In this document: positions 12,201-26,000 of the stretch, piece after piece
How the letters are laid out: every line of letters starts with the position of its first letter
Numbering within the stretch: the first letter of the stretch is position 1
NCBI GenBank assembly: GCA_947095535.1
Contig: OX352774.1
Coordinates: 220,646,965-220,710,964 of the forward strand
DNA length: 64,000 bases
Reading direction: 5' to 3'
Source: Poecilobothrus nobilitatus
Lineage: Eukaryota > Arthropoda > Insecta > Diptera > Dolichopodidae
Translations under genes and position numbers: made by a program
The notes under the pieces: model-generated
Database searches by the model: none
Told to the model about the DNA's origin: nothing
Seen by the model: the letters and a program-made list of their open reading frames with translations, nothing else

Positions 12201-15200
12201 ATATGAAGAAACTTTTTAATCTATATAATATAGGTGGGTATATTCTTTGTCTAATTTTAATTTTCTTCAATAGAAATCATTAAATCGTATATATTAAAAG
12301 GCTTTTCTGTCAAGTTTGTAATTTAAAAATTTTGAATTGAAATAAATGAGAACTGTTTTAATTTTTTTCGATAAAAATCCTAAACTTTAATAAATTAATG
12401 ATACTTATTAATTTGTTTTTCCATCAAAAATATGTACATATATATTTATCAAAGGCATTTTTTTAAATATAAAAAATTTAATTAATGAAAAAAAAAAAAA
12501 ACTTCAGTAAAATCTTTTTAATAAAATTTTCAAAATCCCAATCTAATTTAAATATAAATTATTTTTCTCGCTTTTCATACAAATTTTAAGAATTTTTTTT
12601 TTTTTTTTTAAATTAAGGAAGAACAAATTATCATAGTACTTCTAATATAAAATTTTGTAATATATAATATAGATTTTGAGTATTTTACACTACATCTGAA
12701 TCTATATAGGCTATATAGCTATATTTTTTCTAATTTAAAATAAAAATTTGTCCTTCATTTTCTCCTTACCATCATTCTTAAATATGAACCTATATATACC
12801 TACATAATAATATTTACAATGAATTATCTTTTATTACATCCATCACTTACAATCTCGCTTGTATTCATAATTACTGGCAAGTATGACACCAATATACAAT
12901 TTATGCAATATAAAAAATTTTTAATTTTTTTTTTTGTTTTTTTTTTTGTATTTTCAAGGATAATAAAAATTTTCGATTAATTTCTTTTTAAATAAGTTTT
13001 TTACAAGTGGAATTTTATTTAAAATCTCTTTTTTTTTTTGTTTTTTATTTTCTGTATGAAAATTTGAAATTTTTTAAAGAAGAAAATTATTTTTCATTAG
13101 ATAGAGGTTAGTTGAAACTTGAAAGGATGATCATGATAGCAACAGCAAAATACATAAAAGACAAAAAAAAAAAAAAAACCAAAAACAAAGGAAGAATCAA
13201 GAAATTGTGTCCTATTTTTTTTTCTTCCTATACTTTATTCCTTCTTAATTTTTTTATGCCTCCTTTTTTTTTTTTTCTTTTATTTTGCTACTAACTAATT
13301 ATCTATTTGAAAGTAGAATAACTACAATATAGAAACGGTATTTGTGTTATTCGTTTTTTACCGGTATCGTTAACATTTTCCAAAATTAAAAGCATTAGAA
13401 AACATTTCCCAAATGAGCCATTTGGTATTTTTCAGCATATTTTTCGTCGTTTACTTTTTTTTTTTCATTTATTTTTTTTGTGTTTTTTTTTTTTGTTATT
13501 AAAATATTCAACAAATTAAGGCGCATATACATGTACATATATATTGAAGGATTTTTCATTTTTCAGGAATGAAGAGTGAAAATTTCGTTAAAGTAAAAAC
13601 AAGGAAAAGTACTAAAAAAAAAAATTAATAACGGTGAATATTTTAATGAAAAACGGAATATAACGGTAAATGTTGTGCAAAATAAAGGTGAAATAAGGTG
13701 TTGAAAATCGGTTTTAAATGGAAATTTTCATATTCCTTATTTAGTTTCAGCATTTTGTTTATTTTTATCAAATACTTAAGTAATTTTAATATAATATTAA
13801 AAACTTAAATAAAAAAAAATAAACTGATATCATTACAATATTTTTCTTTAAGTATTTGTATATAGAATATAATACTTTTATATATTTGTATATATATACA
13901 TATATATACATATAATATAATCTTTTGATTTTTTATAATATATTGTATTTTACCGTATTACGGTTCTTGATATCTCTTGAATAAAAATGTAATACCCTGT
14001 CAAATAAAAATGTCAAAAAAGAAAATAAAAAAATTACTAAGTGTAAAGTAATTATTTGTAATATGGTTGGTCATCATTAAACGGTACTTTAAACATAATA
14101 CATATTATGTATTGGTATTATATTCCGTTAATATTATATTTCTATGTAAATATAAAATTTTGGTATTAGGTATTTGGTATATTATATGGTACCTATACCT
14201 ACTAGTTAATGATTATTTCTTTCTCTTTCTTTTACATGAAATTTCATTTGTAATAATTTTTAAAGTCTTTGCAACAGAATTTTCTTCAGCTACATTTTTT
14301 TTTTTTTTTGGGTTTTTTACGCATATAAAATAGACTGTATAAGATAAATATTTTACATACCTATACTATAGAAACTTACTACGATTTTTTTTTCTTCTAT
14401 AATATATATAATATAACATAAATAAATATATATACATATATATATATATTTATATATTATATTATATTATTTTTCAGCCATTATTTCAAATTTAGAATAT
14501 TAAAGTTTAAAGCTAACGGTATAATTTTATTTAATCTTTCATTTTCTTATTATTTTGAAAATTACTGTAGGGTACAAGTGTATGTGTTCATTATTATTTA
14601 TTCTAAAGAACGTTATATTATGTAGAGAGAAATGTAATAAAAAATGAAAAAATAAAAATATAGAAAACAATGATCTAACAAGGATAATAAACTCTAAAGG
14701 TGAATTTAGTAAAATAAATAACAAAAACGAAAACAAACAAAAAAAAAATTAGATGTACAACACTACAAGTTTCCTTGAAAGTAATTTAAAACATTTTCAG
14801 GATAATAAATAATTACGAGAGAAAATTTTATTAAAACGATTTCTTTTTTTTTTTTCCTTTTCTCACTTTATCTCATAGAGATTGAAAAAAAGAAAAGGAG
14901 TCTCCATTTTTCTTTAAAAATTTATTTTGGATTTTTTTTCGTTTTTTGTAACAAGTAGGATGTGAAATTACTTGTAAAAATAATTATAATTATAATATTG
15001 ACTTTTTAAATTGGATTTTTAAATAGAGGTTCGCTAATTTCTTTTTTGTTTTTGGTTTGATAACTTTCGAGTTTTATTTAATAATATGGTACGGATTTTT
15101 TTTACAATGGTACAAGAACATTTTAAGAAGGGGGGAAAAAAATTGACTGGAAAAATAAGAATTTTTTATTTTTGTGAAAGAAATTCATTCGAATAAGGTG

Positions 15201-16987
15201 AATAAATATAGGTATCGATGAAGACTAGTGGAACATTCAATACTGATATATTAACTAAATCTCTAGTATCGTTTTGGTTAACATTTCTAGTTATTTTAGC
15301 AATAATTCGAAAATATTGATAATAATTTTATAGTACATTGCTAAATCGGAGGCAGTAACCAATATTGAAATACTATGGAAATGTTTCAATCGAAAATGTC
15401 CCGCTCAGTATTATGGTACGAAGTAAAAATATAGAAATATTAGTGCGGTTCGATAATATTGAATATATTAAGTCCAGTTGGCTGCCTGCTTTAATAAACT
15501 TTTACAAAATTTTTGTGGTTATGTTTTTGCTTTTGTAAAATCAATCTGCTTTGATCATGAAAATCATGCCTAAATGATTTTTAATTCAAGCCAAAAAAAA
15601 GTGTTTTAAATTTCTTTTTTAAATTAAAATAATATAAAAATACAAGATAATTATAATTTAATTACGGGTTTTAAAGAACTTAAATAGTTATAACAAAATT
15701 AAAATTATCACTTGGAAAAATTTAAGAAAAATAGGATTCTACAATAGTTATATTCTATACATTTAGAACCTCCATTTTTATTTTACAAGATGATAATGGC
15801 TTGCATAAAATGCTATTTAATAATATTGCAATATTTCAATTAAGATGTAGTTACATAAATCCAAAATCTAGAATTGAACAGAGTTCGACTTTCTGTTGCC
15901 ATTTTCGTTTAGGAGCAAACTAAATATTTAATAACCTTGATGAATTGTGATTGTAGGATAAATGTGAGCACAATGAAAATATTTTTTTTTTTTTTTGGTT
16001 TGGTCAATAATTTCTGAGATAAATTTGGTTTCAAATTGTAGCTTTAGGTAAAGATATTTTACAAGGACGATTACACAAGACTGTTAAAGTCATATTTGAA
16101 GCTCTAATAAAGACAATATATTTTTATTCTTACAAAATACTCTATACAAAACTCTAATATGCTAGACATAGTTTTTAAGGGCAAACATTCAACACTTAAC
16201 TTTTATAGACAGAATGCAAAAGGAAATTAGGAAAATACCAAAAAAAATATTATATGTATTCTGAAATTTTTTTTGAGTTAATTTTTTTTTTAAATATCGT
16301 ATGTAGTATAAAATCGAAAAACAAATTTTCATGATTCTTGATAACATAAATATATAAAAATTTACAATGAAAACTTAAGCTAATACTTAATGACATTAGA
16401 GTTAGTTTTTTAAAGTTCGAATTTAATCGCTAAAGTATTTCTTTATCATAAAAAATATTCAAACAATTTTATGAATTTCCGGCCTCTGATTATTACTAAT
16501 GAATGAATAAATAAAAAATGTTTTTTGTAACAAAACTGTTTTATTTAGTTTAATTCTAATGTATTAATAGTTACACCAACAATGTCTCATTTTAATTCTA
16601 ATGATTAAAAAGTCAAATAAAAAGCAATAGGAATGATAACAATTATGTTATCAATATATTTATTCAGTTTCGTAACATTCTCTATTAATATATTTTCAAA
16701 TAATCTGATCAAAATTTCGAAAGAAATTGATTAATATATAATATTAATTGTATAGTTTTTGAGTTCTAAAATTTTGCTAACGGCAAAAAATCTAGTTCTA
16801 AAAAGTTGTCTTCATTTTTAAATAAATTTTTCAAATTATTTCAATTATTTCATCCAATAAATAGTATTGTACATTTTTATGTTAATATAAACATATGCAT
16901 AATATTTATATTCATAGCTTAACAACCCAGCATTATATTTATGTTCTCAACAATATTTTTATATTATTTTAATTTTCTTGATTTTAG
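3293..16987. other. AT-rich non-coding DNA upstream of the PKG-like exons
   Basis: The interval is dominated by homopolymer A and T runs and TA-rich DNA. The few open frames are Phe-, Lys- and Ile-rich artefacts of these runs. Small tandem repeats occur (for example gtataa repeats near 11367-11432). It probably contains a large 5' intron and the missing first exon(s) of the kinase gene, or these lie outside the window; I could not place any. Confidence 0.5.
11020..11037 (+). other. G-quadruplex motif
   Basis: Four G runs of three or four (gggacggggagggtgggg) are separated by loops of two, one and one bases, satisfying the standard G4 pattern on the + strand. G-rich sequence continues to 11043. 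It is striking in otherwise extremely AT-rich DNA. No function can be assigned. Confidence 0.8.
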
Positions 16988-17056
16988 AATACCGGCCGGT
17001 ACATACATAGATCAGAACAAGTGTACACTCCATTTTCGGAAAATTATCACAATTCG
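16988..17056 (+). CDS. PKG-like gene, first exon visible (N-terminal)
   Basis: This 69-bp exon is preceded by a textbook acceptor (ttttcttgattttag) and followed by a consensus donor (ggtaagtt). It encodes 23 complete codons, phase 0 at both ends, reading [20 protein letters not shown] and three more residues. The base composition is clearly less AT-rich than its surroundings and the peptide is of normal complexity, unlike the next exon, so it is probably a conserved segment. It has no Met, so it is internal and an upstream exon must supply the start. Confidence 0.75.
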
Positions 17057-20000
17057 GTAAGTTAATTTCTCTTTAATCCTTTTTAAAAGTCAACCCAAAT
17101 TAAAAAAAAAAATATTTTCTAATTAATATGAAAACGAAACACACACACACACACACACAAACACACCAAAATACACAAATAAAAATTGAAATCTACCAAA
17201 TAAATTTTATAAAATCAAATAAAATTTTAAAAAATTAAAAACAAATATAAACAACAATATGCGATTACCAATCTGTAGAATAATTTATCTCAAAATGAAA
17301 TTCAACAGCAACAAATAGAAAATGAACAAAAACTAGAACAAGAAGTGGAAGAGCAAGAATTACAAGAAAATACAAAAAAAGAAGAAGAGGTTAGTATAAA
17401 AATAGAAATACAAAATGAAATACCCGAAAAAGAAGAGAAACAAAAAGAACAAGAAAATATAAATGAAGTAAATCAAATTGAAGAGAAAATTGAAGAAGAA
17501 GAAGAGCTATTAAAAGAACAACAAATAAAAGAAATAAATCAAGTAGAACAACAATATGAAAAAAAAAACCAAAATGAACAAAAATTAAATGAAGAACAAC
17601 AAAATAACTATTCAATCACTAATTTAATTACAGACAATTCAAAACAAAAAAATGCACTAAATATTAACAATAATAACAACAATTTTGAAATAGCAACAAA
17701 TGATATAATCGACGTAATTAAAACGACAAATTCAGAACAGAAAAATTTAAATACAAATATAAATACTGAAAATGAAACAAAAGAACCAGAAATCGAAGCA
17801 TTTGTAAAACAAAATCCATTGAAAAACAATGAAACTATATCAAAAGAATTGTCACAAAATAAAAGGATTCATATTGAAAAAGATGATGAAAAATCAAAAG
17901 AACAAAAAATTCATAATTCTGCATTAAAAAAAGAGAAAAAAAATCAAAATATAACATTAAAAACTGATAAAAATGATAATATAAATATTGAAACATATAA
18001 TTCGAAAAGAAATTTTAATGGTGTCGAAATTTTAAATACAAAAAAAGAAAAATTACCAGTAAAAAAAGAAAATAAAATTTTAAATAAAATTAAAAAATTT
18101 GAAAATATAAAAGCAGTTACAGATGCAGAAGTAGCTAAAACACAATCACTAATTCAAATGAAAAATAATAATAATAATAGTTTTAATACAAAAAATAATA
18201 AAAAAAAAATTATTTCTACAATGTATAATAACAATCGAAATAATGGTCCTCATATTCTAAGTAATACAAATACAATTTATAGCAATGATTCATATCCAAT
18301 GTTAATGACAAAATCAGGAGTATCCAATAATACAGTTGGAAAATATTCACTTGAATTAACAAATGAATTAAGAAAACAAGAAATTTTTATTGCAAAACAA
18401 AAAGAAAATAAAAATCGCGAAATACAACAACCACAATCATATCAAATGACATTATCTGATAATAAAATTTACAGTAATTCTTTACAATATTCTAACAATA
18501 ATAACAATAAAAATTCTTCTAAACGAAATAAAAATCAGTATTATCACCATAATAATCGTCATCATTTACAACAACAACAACAAGAAGAACAACAAGAACA
18601 ATTATTACAATTGCAACAAAATCATTTAATACATCCTGATCAATTATCTTATAAAATGCATAACAATAAACATTATCAACATGACCAACAACAAAAATAT
18701 CAACAAAAAAAAACACCATTACAATCTAATAACCATCATAATCATCATCATCATATTAATATGATATCTATTAACAAAGAATATGAAGAATCACGTCGAA
18801 AGCGTAATTTATCACCATACACTAGTATACCAAAATATGCACCCGTTTATCTTGAAGAATTAAAACAACGACAAAAACAACATTTAAAATATCAACATCA
18901 ATTATTAATAAATACATATAATAGACGTCCACCTCAATTAATAATACCATCATCAAATGAAATGGCATCAACAACAAATGATTATTATATACAAAATAAT
19001 AAATCTAATTCACATTCCATTTATGATATTTCTGAATCTGATGATGAAGATGATATTAGTTCTAAAATTCATTCGAATCATTTAAAAATACCAACAATTA
19101 AAACAATACCATATGCAACTAAGTCAACTAAAAATGAAGTTGAACATATTATTGTAACTAGAGATGAAAAGAAAAATAAAATTAAAAGGACCGAAAAACA
19201 TGGTATCAATATGAAACATCATGAAGAGTATGAAAATTATAATAAGAATAAATGTTATAATTATCAGGATAAACAAAAGCAACATCAACAGCACCAACAA
19301 CAAAAACAACAAAAACAACAACAACAACAACAACAATATAATCAATGTCCTCATAATAATGATCAAATGGATAACAATTTTATTGAACATAATCTTGAAC
19401 CAACACATCTCGTAAAAAAAGAAATTAAAAGTTCACTTAAATATGTTAACAATTATTATGATCAGAATAGTGATGATAATGATGATGATAATGATAGTGA
19501 TACAAATGATGTTGAATTAATTCTTGATACGAATAAAAAATTAAAAATACAAGATAATAAAATGATTGATGTATCATATCAAAATCAAAAATTATATAAC
19601 AATAATATTTATAACACTGATACAACAAAAGGTAACTTTCATAATATTCAAAGTGTTGTTAACACCAGCGAAATCAATAATGAAAATCAAAGAGATAGAA
19701 ATAAAAATAGAAAAGAAAAAAAGGTGAATTTAGGAATATAAGAGCAGCTGTAAATGCTTAAAATATTATTATTCATTCGTTTTGTTCTATATTATTTATT
19801 ATTATAATATACTTCTTGTTATTTATTTAAAATACACAATTTAACAAAATCACACATACATTAATTTGTAATTGCAACTAACACACACATAATAATATAT
19901 ATTATATATTTTTTTTAATTATTGTACATATCAACATACATACAATTTATATACAAATACAAGTAATTAACTATTTAAATTTTAATACTATTATTTTATT

Positions 20001-23000
20001 TTTACAGGGTGACAACAAATATAATAATACAAGTTATAGTAAAAATAATAAAAATGAAAGAGATTCTGGTGTTCAAGTTGATGTAAGTAAAAACTTATTT
20101 TTTAAAAAAATATTAGGAAACAATATAAAAGTAATGATTTATTTTGTAAAAAGTCTGCCATGTCATGTGATCGAGTAATAAAGTTTTTTTTTTTTTTGTA
20201 GTAAATAAGTTTGCAATTTTTAAACACCATGTCATTGTATTCCTATTATCTTAATATACCTCTATATTAACTCAATATAATCAAAATAACTCTAGGTACT
20301 TTATTCCACACAATATCGCTAACACAATCAATTTTAACACAATCATATGGTACAAATCTATCAAATACATGAACCTATAGATATTACTTTTAAATTTGAG
20401 TCGGAAATACAAATCTTTGTAACCTGAATATAATCTTACCATTTCCCCGATAATACAAGCAGGAGCACTCAAACAAAGAGTGTATATTGCTATTTATTTG
20501 TGTATGTATAAATCATAGGGAAACATTTTTTTATTCGAAGAGGGTATTAGGGTGTAAAAATAGATACTTTTTGTTATTAGTGATATTTTCTATCATATTT
20601 TAAAATTTTATTAAAAAGCATTCAAAATTTGGAAAAAAAAAGCTCAAATAGTTAAAAAAAAAGGAAGAGGATAGAGTAATATATGCTGTTTAAAACTTGA
20701 TCATCTTCTATAAAATTTTAGATTTCTACCTTAATTAAGTTTGAAGATATGCAAACTACCTGCACCTGTTGGGCTAGATCAACCAAGATTAAGTTAAAGT
20801 GGCTACCCAAAAGGCTCACTTAAACGGTATTTGGTCAATTATGATACCACATAGTAATTTTTCTATCCCACTCGTTAAAACCAATTTGAGTTTTTTGCAA
20901 AGCGAAGAATACTCTTCACATTTTTACCTGTTAGATAAATCGCTAAGGTTGTTGAAGAGCCCCAAATTGGCGTTTCTTTGAGCCGAAAAGGCTTGGCATG
21001 TGCAAAGCAAATGAAGAGTCGTTCCCTCCTCTTCTACATCTTTGCAGACTCTACAATAGTCGTTGGCTGATATGCCAGTCCTTTTGGCATACTTCCCTAT
21101 TAGAAAATGATCGGTGATTATACCCATTATCATTCCAATATCTGCCCATGATATCCAATGCCTCAGAAGGGGTTGTCATTAAAGAGCAACTAATACATAG
21201 TGAGTTTCACCCCTTGCGACTGTCTTGCGGTTGACCTCTTTGTCGATTGCCTCTCACCATACTAGAACTCTAACCAAACTTAATAGGAGTTATTACGATA
21301 AAACTGCTCTCTAGTCCAAACAAATTTTGGCATGAAGTTGTTGGCATGCAACTTGACATCTTTTCACACAAGATTTCAGAATCCTAGTTTCTTTCTGTTT
21401 TGAATTATCGTGCCGATGGAGGACGAATAATAAGACGTACACACGATTTAATTGACTCTGAATTCGATTCTGAGCAAGATATAATATATACTTTGTCATA
21501 TCTATATATCACAAACGCAATGATGAATGTACTATACCTTCAAACTATCTTTATACGGATATAAAAATTAGTACATCATCAGCTTTTCATATTACAAATC
21601 GGTATGTACTCACATTACAAATAATTATGTAGCAGAAGTTTACTCAATTTAAATACAAAAGAAGCTAAATAATAAAACTGAATTTCGGAAAATTAAATGA
21701 TTTCTCCAACTAGTACAGTATAAACTTTTTATACATAATTTTTAATCCTCGTTAAAAAAGTCTATCCGATTATTTCAAATTTAACAGATTTCGTTGGTGA
21801 ACAATTAATTCTTTTCTAATGTTTTTTTCATGAGGTTCAAGTTCTTAAAGTTGCATTCGCATTTACATTTCCAGAAGAAAATTAATGACAACGATTTATA
21901 TTAGTTGTAGATATATGAAAATTGTATAGAATATTAATTGACTGATTAAGTGACACATAATCGTGTGTATTACAAACAATTTGACATTATAAATTATCCA
22001 AAAAAAAAAAAAAAATTTTAAACTGTCACGAAAACTTCGATAAAATTTAAATATAATATCTTCATCTCTTATCTTTTCATGTTGAATTTATGATGAATAG
22101 GGTGTCAATGTGTCTTCATTTTTAGCATTCAAAGAAAAATGTAGCTAGGTGTATCAAAAAAACTTATCGTTGACTAGCATTAAAATTAACTGTTACATGG
22201 TTGATTTAACTGAATAAAAATATCTTTAATATCAAAATAGAATGTTTACATAACGAATTTTGATATTTAAATAAAGAAAATTGATGATTGAAATAAATTA
22301 TATCACGATTTTCATATTTTTTATGTTCTAAAATAAAAAGAAAAGTAAAATTTTAAAACACATTTCTTTTTTGTTTTTTTGCGAGAGTTTTGCTTTTTTG
22401 CGTTGTTTTTTTTTTTTCAAATCCCATATATGATATAAAGGGTGAATTATATGGTATAGTTTTGAACTTTACCCATCTAAACGTCACTCTTTTTTAAACG
22501 AATTGATTTAGGTAAAAATTTTTTAGATTAAGATCAAGGAGTTTAGAATATAAAATAAAGAGTTGGAAAATATATTGTGGAAAATATTATAAGAATACCT
22601 AAATGTTCTTTCTGAATCTTTTATTTCTTACATTTTATAATGATTATTTTATGGCTTTGTGATAGGTAGGATTTAAACAATAAAACGATTTCTAATTTAA
22701 CCATCTCAGATGGTAGTAGACAAGTTCACTTTGATGACCAACTGATAAACATTTTCGGAGATTTTGTGTTAACGAAATTACTTATTGTTTTACATTTGAT
22801 CGATCTATCGCAATGCTTTTTGATCTGTGATATATTAAAATAATTGATGTACAATATTTTACGTAATTTATTGATACCATATGTTTCAATTTAACATTGG
22901 TAGAAATTTCAGGACTTTTTTTAAAAAAAATTTTGAAATTTAGTTTCACTCGGTTGGTTCTTAAATCCGTCAGTTTATAAAATTTCTATACCGTCTATGG

Positions 23001-26000
23001 TAGAAAAATGTAATTTTAGCCACGAATAGCCCCTCAAACCTTGAAAAAGCCGTATTCTCAAATGTGTATGTCTCTGCCTATATAATGTCTGTATTTATTT
23101 ATTTATTTATTTATTTATTTATTACTTAATTCAAGTATTTATATATTACATTTAGATAATTATACTTAATCTAAAACTAATATTAAAGTTATACAAAGCA
23201 AAATTTATTTTATTAAAAAAAAAATACTTTATATTTACTTATATTTAATATTTCACAAAATTTTTACAACAAAGTAGTGAAGGAATTATTATATATTATA
23301 ATTATTATATAATTATTATTATAATTATTATACTCATGTTTATATTTATTATAGTTTTGTATTGATTCACATTTATCGACATTCTATTAATCGGCTCGTA
23401 TTTGCCGTAATTAGTCCTATGATGTATAATCGAAAATGTGTTTTCGGACGTGTTCGTGTTTTGATTGAGTTAATTAATATGTTGTTAATGTAGTGTGCAT
23501 CTATATAGTTATGAAATACCTGAGTAATAAAAACAATACCCATGACTGTTCGTCTGCATTCTAAAGTATTCACGTCAAGTAATTTGAGACGATTGACACA
23601 TGAAGGCAATATAAGGGGATCAGCCCAATTTAGGTTTCTTAAGGCGAACCTTAGAAAATTTCTTTGTATTGCTTCAATTCTAACAATATGTTGATGATAG
23701 TGACCAGACCTGATTTGCACACTCCTGAATAGGACGAACTAAAGTCGTGTAAAGAGATTTTATAATAAATGGGTTATTAAATTCTCTAGACGATCTTTTT
23801 ACAAAACCTAGAATTGAGTTTGCTTCACTAATGATCTTGCTAATTTGTGTATTAAAAGTAAGTTTACAATCAAAAGTTACACCAAGATCATTAAATTCAG
23901 TGACTCTTTTTATTATGTTGTTATTAAAAGTGTACTTATTTGTGATTAAGTTTAGGGAACGCGTAAATGAAATGACGGCACATTTATCAATGTTTAAAAT
24001 AAGATTGTTACATTTACACCAGTTCATAAAGTTATTAAGATCTTTTTGGAAAGAGTCAATATCATTCATTGAGCACACTTCTTTAAAGATTTTCATGTCG
24101 TCCGCGTAAATTTTTATGGAACTGTTCTGAATAATCTTAGTAAAATGATTTATTGAGATAATAAACAACAATGGTCAAAGATGACTACCCTTTGGTACTC
24201 CAGAATTAATTTATGTATAATAGAACTATGATACTGTTTAATATTTTTTCAATCATCAGAAATTTTTTTGTACCACTTTCGAATGGGGGGCAGTATATTA
24301 ATAAGAAAATTACTTAATTTGGTGTTATGTATACATGTAAAAATTTTTGTAACGTTATAAGAAAAAAAAAAAATAAATCTATATTAAAAAAAAAAAAAAA
24401 AAAACTGTTCAAGATCTATGTATCCTATATCTATTTTAGGATTCGAAAATTGTAAGCCCTCTATTTTTAGATCTCTGTAACTCTGACAATCTGTACAAAA
24501 TTCAATTTATATCAAAAGTTTAAAGCTTTAACATTATGTTTTTACATGACGTGTCAGCTTTCCTTAATTATATAGGGTATTCTTAAAATTGAAGTTCTCT
24601 GTTAATTTTTCACAATTTACATATATAATTTCGAGAAAATTTTCAAATTTTGATGCAAATTACAATATTCTAAACGGTTTTTTTTTATTTTTTAGAAAAT
24701 TTGTGCCTGTAAAAATTTTTGATTTTACATTTTGCCTTATTTTTATTTAAAATCTCTATATAATTTTCAAATCTTCAACAATATGATTTTTTTTGAAATG
24801 TGATAGCTACCTATTTATTATTTTAAACTGAGCTTGAACTGTTTTCCAAACAATTTTCTATTAAGATTCACAGAAGTATATGCATATATTCTTATTTCCA
24901 GCTATTTTCTAAGTTTAAACAATCCTTAGAGTTACTTCATCAAGATATATTTTATTATTACCTTGAAAAACAGTAGTGTATAATGGATATTATTTTAATC
25001 AAAGAAAAAAAAAAATTATTTTTAAATATTCCGTAGAATATTGAATAAAAGAAAAAAAAAAGCAACTTCCAATATTACAAATATTAGAGAATTTCTATTT
25101 TATTCGTAAAATATTTTCTTTGTTTTATTTTAAATAATTTTTTTTACATTAAAAGTAAACATTTAAAGGACGTTTGAATGAATTAACATATAAATCTACA
25201 ATATAATATTAAATATTCAATTTTGTAACCAATATAATATTATGTAGTTCTACTCTATATTATAATCTTTATCTTTAAAAACAACTACCTTAAAGGTCAT
25301 TTCTCTTGGTAAAATAAATAAAAAAAAAAAAAATAATGAAAATAAAGTAAACGTGTCACAAGATTAAACATTTTTCATTCATTTTCCATTTTCTCATTTT
25401 GTTTGGGGATTTTTCACAGAAGGTCTTTTCAAAAATACAAAAAAAAAAAAAAAAACAAAAAACTGAAAACTAAAAATTAAGGATATAATCAGCTTATATG
25501 TATATACTAATATTGTATTTAAAGATACCCCAATTTTAAAGGACATATAAAATACAATTTTTTTTTTCTTTGTTTTTTTTTTATTTAAGAATAATAAATT
25601 TAACAATATCTAAAATTCTAAATCGAAATAAACTACAAAAGAAAAACCTTAATAAGAAAAAATAATAGAATATGTATAATGAATAAAAATAAAATAAAAT
25701 AAAATAAAACAAAATCTAAAATCATTAAAAATTTATTGTCTTTAAATATCTCTTAAACCTTAACAATATTTTGTTTTTATATTTTTTTTATTTTTATTTT
25801 TTTTATTTTTTTGAAGGAAGATAGCCAACAACAGCAAAATAATAGAAATCAACAATCTGGTGAAGGTAGTAGCAGTATAAATGATGGTAGTATATCAAAA
25901 ACTAGAATACATGATAGCAATGGTACAAATAGTATTTTAAATCCAGAAGAACCAGAAAGAAATATTAGAAAAGGTTTATTCTTTCAAAGAATTGATAATA

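Larger units (their letters stand above)
20083..25816 (+). other. Large intron of the PKG-like gene
   Basis: This 5.7-kb intron runs from gtaagtaaaa to tttttgaag. Apart from the LINE, (GTCC)n-element and older-repeat fragments listed separately it holds AT-rich DNA with poly-A/T tracts. I see no further exon in it. Confidence 0.8.

Noticed and set aside
12044..14333. Open frames at 12044-12283, 13112-13294 and 14067-14333
   Set aside because: Amino-acid content follows the local T-rich or A-rich tracts; there is no motif or splice context, and apparent membrane segments are Phe/Ile/Leu artefacts of AT bias.
17391..19628. Minus-strand open frames rich in Leu, Val and Ile opposite the giant exon
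   Set aside because: They are shadows of CAA/GAA/AAT-rich coding on the plus strand; the complement of Gln and Asn codons yields Leu, Val and Ile runs.
19724..19741. Continuation of the giant exon to the stop at 19741
   Set aside because: The donor after 19723 joins in phase to three further exons and the kinase; read-through would be a truncated form, possible but unsupported.
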